From positions 1 through 7,627 of the forward strand of contig CAIMFE010000211.1 of assembly GCA_903840235.1 (NCBI GenBank): DNA of 7,627 nt. Reading direction: 5' to 3'. Both the position numbers and the translations under genes were made by a program. This DNA comes from an uncultured Opitutia bacterium. GTDB taxonomy: Bacteria; Verrucomicrobiota; Verrucomicrobiia; Opitutales; UBA953. A model generated the notes under the pieces. It was not told the DNA's origin. It saw only the letters and a program-made list of their open reading frames with translations, and searched no databases. This document shows, in pieces, positions 6,057-7,627 of the stretch (position 1 is its first letter; every line of letters begins with the position of its first letter).

Positions 6057-6781
6057 CCTAAGGCAATGCTGGGTACGACTTCATTCACAGGAATCAGGCA
6101 CTCCCGTAATTGTTGCGCATTCATCGCACCTAATTGTTCGAGAGTTTTTCCTCGTTCGATACTGAGATTTCCTGAATGCGTACGACGTAACATCGATAGG
6201 TGCGCCCCAGGGCCGAGTTTCTTGCCTAAATCGAATGCTAACGTGCGGATATAGGTGCCCTTTGTGCACTGTACTTTAAAAGTGAATTTTGGACTAACCC
6301 AGCTTTGTAGTTCCAAGAGATTGATGCGAATGAAACGTGGTTCGCGTTCAATCTCGATACCCTTACGGGCTAATTCATAAAGTTTTTTTCCACCTATCTT
6401 TTTTGCCGAATGCATCGGGGGTGTTTGATACTGATCACCCAGCATCGTTTTCAAGGCATCGGTAATTTGTGTTTCTGAAAGACTTGGTACGGGATGAGTT
6501 TCTGTAATCTCGCCATCGGCGTCTTGGCTATCAGTCGTCACACCTAAGGTGGCTTCGCCTATATACTCTTTTTCCTGCGACATTAAATATTGCGAGGCCT
6601 TAGTCGCTTTACCGACCAACATAATCAGCAGTCCGGTTGCCATGGGGTCGAGGGTGCCCGCATGTCCCACGCGACGGGTTTGATATAAACGACGGATTTT
6701 ATCTACGACATCGTGCGACGTAATGCCTTGTGGTTTATCGACCACTAAAATTCCTTCAGGCTCCGTGGATAAAGTGTTCAT
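6053..6781 (-). CDS. truB: tRNA pseudouridine(55) synthase TruB
   Basis: TruB isomerises U55 in the T-loop of tRNAs to pseudouridine and also acts as a tRNA-folding chaperone. Visible are the KPxGxTSHDVV motif (16-26), the catalytic aspartate D45 in GHAGTLDPMATGLL, Y73 in KEY, GVTTDSQDADG (80-90), YQTPPMHSAKKIGGKKLYELAR (118-139) and CTKGTYIRTLAFDLG with R179. At 242 residues it ends soon after the catalytic core and has no room for the C-terminal PUA domain of the roughly 310-residue enterobacterial enzyme, so it is a short TruB. The ATG at 6781 overlaps the nrnA stop by four bases, and its own TGA overlaps the ribF start in the same way. Tight translational coupling of all three genes is therefore likely. 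Confidence 0.96.
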   Translation of the reverse strand: MNTLSTEPEGILVVDKPQGITSHDVVDKIRRLYQTRRVGHAGTLDPMATGLLIMLVGKATKASQYLMSQEKEYIGEATLGVTTDSQDADGEITETHPVPSLSETQITDALKTMLGDQYQTPPMHSAKKIGGKKLYELARKGIEIEREPRFIRINLLELQSWVSPKFTFKVQCTKGTYIRTLAFDLGKKLGPGAHLSMLRRTHSGNLSIERGKTLEQLGAMNAQQLRECLIPVNEVVPSIALG

Positions 6782-7627
6782 GCCCGAGTTTGTTCGCGGT
6801 AGTGGGCAATGACAATATCGAGAATTCGCTGACGATCATTTTGCAACGTGCAACCAATCATATTAAAGCCTGCTGCGAGAATGTGTCCGCCTCCATTGAG
6901 CTTTGCGGCCAGTAAATCGAGACGCAGTTTGGGGTCTCGTCCGCGTAAACTTCCACGAATACCATCTTTGCCTTCTTCAAATAATACCGCGATATCTACG
7001 CCGACCACCGAGCGTGGAAATTCAACGAGTCCTTCTTTGTCTTCTTTGGTTGTTCCGGTTGCGGCATAATCTGCTTGGGTAATTTCGCCTGAACATATTT
7101 TTCCATCCTCATGAAAAAGTATGGAATTTAAAAATCTTTTCGTGAGTTCTAATTTTCCACGACTCTCTTGTTCGAAGATGTAAAAATTGGCTTCTTCAGG
7201 TTTGGCCCCACGTTTAATTAATTCGGCAGCAATCTCGAGCACGCCTGCGGTGACGCTCGCGTAGCAAAATCTTCCCGTGTCGGTGATGATTCCGAGGTGT
7301 AATGATTTCGCCGTAGCTTCGTCGCAGTTGAGTCCATGCTTCAGGGCTCCGTAAGCTAAAATATGACAAGTCGCAGCGGCCTCTTTAACGACGATATTAA
7401 TTTTGGCGTAGTCGGGGTTGGAGGAGTGGTGGTCGATGTTGGCAAGAATCTGATTATTAAACTTAGAGAGTAATTCTGTCCCTATCCTTGTCGCATCGGC
7501 ACAGTCCACGGCGATGGCTTGGCGCCCGTCGGCCGTGTATTGGTCGGCAGTTAAGAACTTAATTCCTTGGGTGTAGGAGGTCAGATTCGTCGGTACTCGA
7601 TCGCGGTTAACACAGATGGCGTCTACG
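6778..7627 (-). CDS. nrnA: DHH/DHHA1-family phosphoesterase, NrnA-type oligoribonuclease / pAp phosphatase (5' end outside window)
   Basis: NrnA-type enzymes degrade 2-5-nucleotide RNAs and/or 3'-phosphoadenosine 5'-phosphate, using two divalent metals. 282 residues are visible and the reading frame is open to the window edge, so the gene is incomplete. The GTG at 7509 is not its start: 39 in-frame residues upstream of it still look like the family (for example FLTADQY and AIAVDCAD). Counting visible residues, motifs are VDCADATRIG (40-49), the name-giving DHH (65-67), TDTGRF (115-120) and the DHHA1 substrate loop GGGHILAAG (245-253). What is missing is probably about 40-50 N-terminal residues, including the first metal motif (HxxPDxDA-like). 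The TGA overlaps the truB ATG. Further upstream one would expect rbfA and infB from the common operon order. Whether it is an oligoribonuclease, a pAp phosphatase or both cannot be decided from the sequence. Confidence 0.93.
   Translation of the reverse strand, partial: VDAICVNRDRVPTNLTSYTQGIKFLTADQYTADGRQAIAVDCADATRIGTELLSKFNNQILANIDHHSSNPDYAKINIVVKEAAATCHILAYGALKHGLNCDEATAKSLHLGIITDTGRFCYASVTAGVLEIAAELIKRGAKPEEANFYIFEQESRGKLELTKRFLNSILFHEDGKICSGEITQADYAATGTTKEDKEGLVEFPRSVVGVDIAVLFEEGKDGIRGSLRGRDPKLRLDLLAAKLNGGGHILAAGFNMIGCTLQNDRQRILDIVIAHYREQTRA

Noticed and set aside
6033..6254. Small plus-strand open frames opposite truB and nrnA (also 6730-6915 and 6848-7069)
   Set aside because: All lie opposite conserved motif-bearing coding sequence and have no ribosome-binding site or homology.
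1..7627. Search for tRNA, rRNA, CRISPR, insertion sequences, direct repeats, toxin-antitoxin or defence genes
   Set aside because: No tRNA-like cloverleaf, spaced repeats, transposase motifs or small toxin-like pairs were seen. The window is filled by housekeeping genes.

Overview
This window carries eight protein-coding genes and looks like ordinary chromosome. All eight read as housekeeping or maintenance genes. I see no mobile element, CRISPR array, RNA gene, phage gene or horizontally acquired block. Coding density is very high: no gene-free stretch exceeds about 110 bases, and the base composition looks uniform and mid-range by eye. The mix suggests a Gram-negative bacterium outside the Gammaproteobacteria. 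Mpl (recycling of meso-diaminopimelate murein peptides) points to a Gram-negative envelope. The nrnA-truB-ribF order, and use of a DHH-type NrnA, are not the enterobacterial arrangement. The altered RecN signature motifs recall, from memory only, RecN of Verrucomicrobiota/Opitutae. I treat that phylum assignment as a hypothesis.

Layout. Plus strand, positions 1-2403: a YggS-type PLP-binding protein gene followed by recN, joined by an ATGA stop/start overlap. Minus strand, 3220-2405: a short-chain dehydrogenase/reductase (SDR) of unknown substrate, whose stop codon is 1 base from the recN stop. Plus strand, 3260-3619: a short ribosome hibernation factor (HPF/RaiA family), divergent from the SDR across 39 bases and followed by a clear intrinsic terminator (3639-3678). 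Plus strand, 3726-5144: mpl, with a G-rich leader just before its start. Minus strand, from 7627 (window edge) down to 5145: nrnA (5' end outside the window), truB and ribF. These three are joined by two ATGA overlaps and end exactly against the mpl stop codon.

How the genes relate. The nrnA-truB-ribF unit is the downstream part of a widespread translation/RNA operon (commonly nusA-infB-rbfA-nrnA-truB-ribF). It covers breakdown of tiny RNA oligonucleotides or pAp, tRNA pseudouridine-55 formation, and FMN/FAD synthesis. YggS and RecN are functionally unrelated (PLP homeostasis; double-strand-break repair) but probably share one transcript. HPF stores inactive ribosomes during stationary phase, and Mpl recycles cell-wall peptide. 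The most noteworthy points are the non-canonical RecN signature motifs and the two convergent gene pairs with 1-base and 0-base spacing. The G-rich mpl leader and the undefined SDR come next. I found no convincing evidence of a new multi-gene system.
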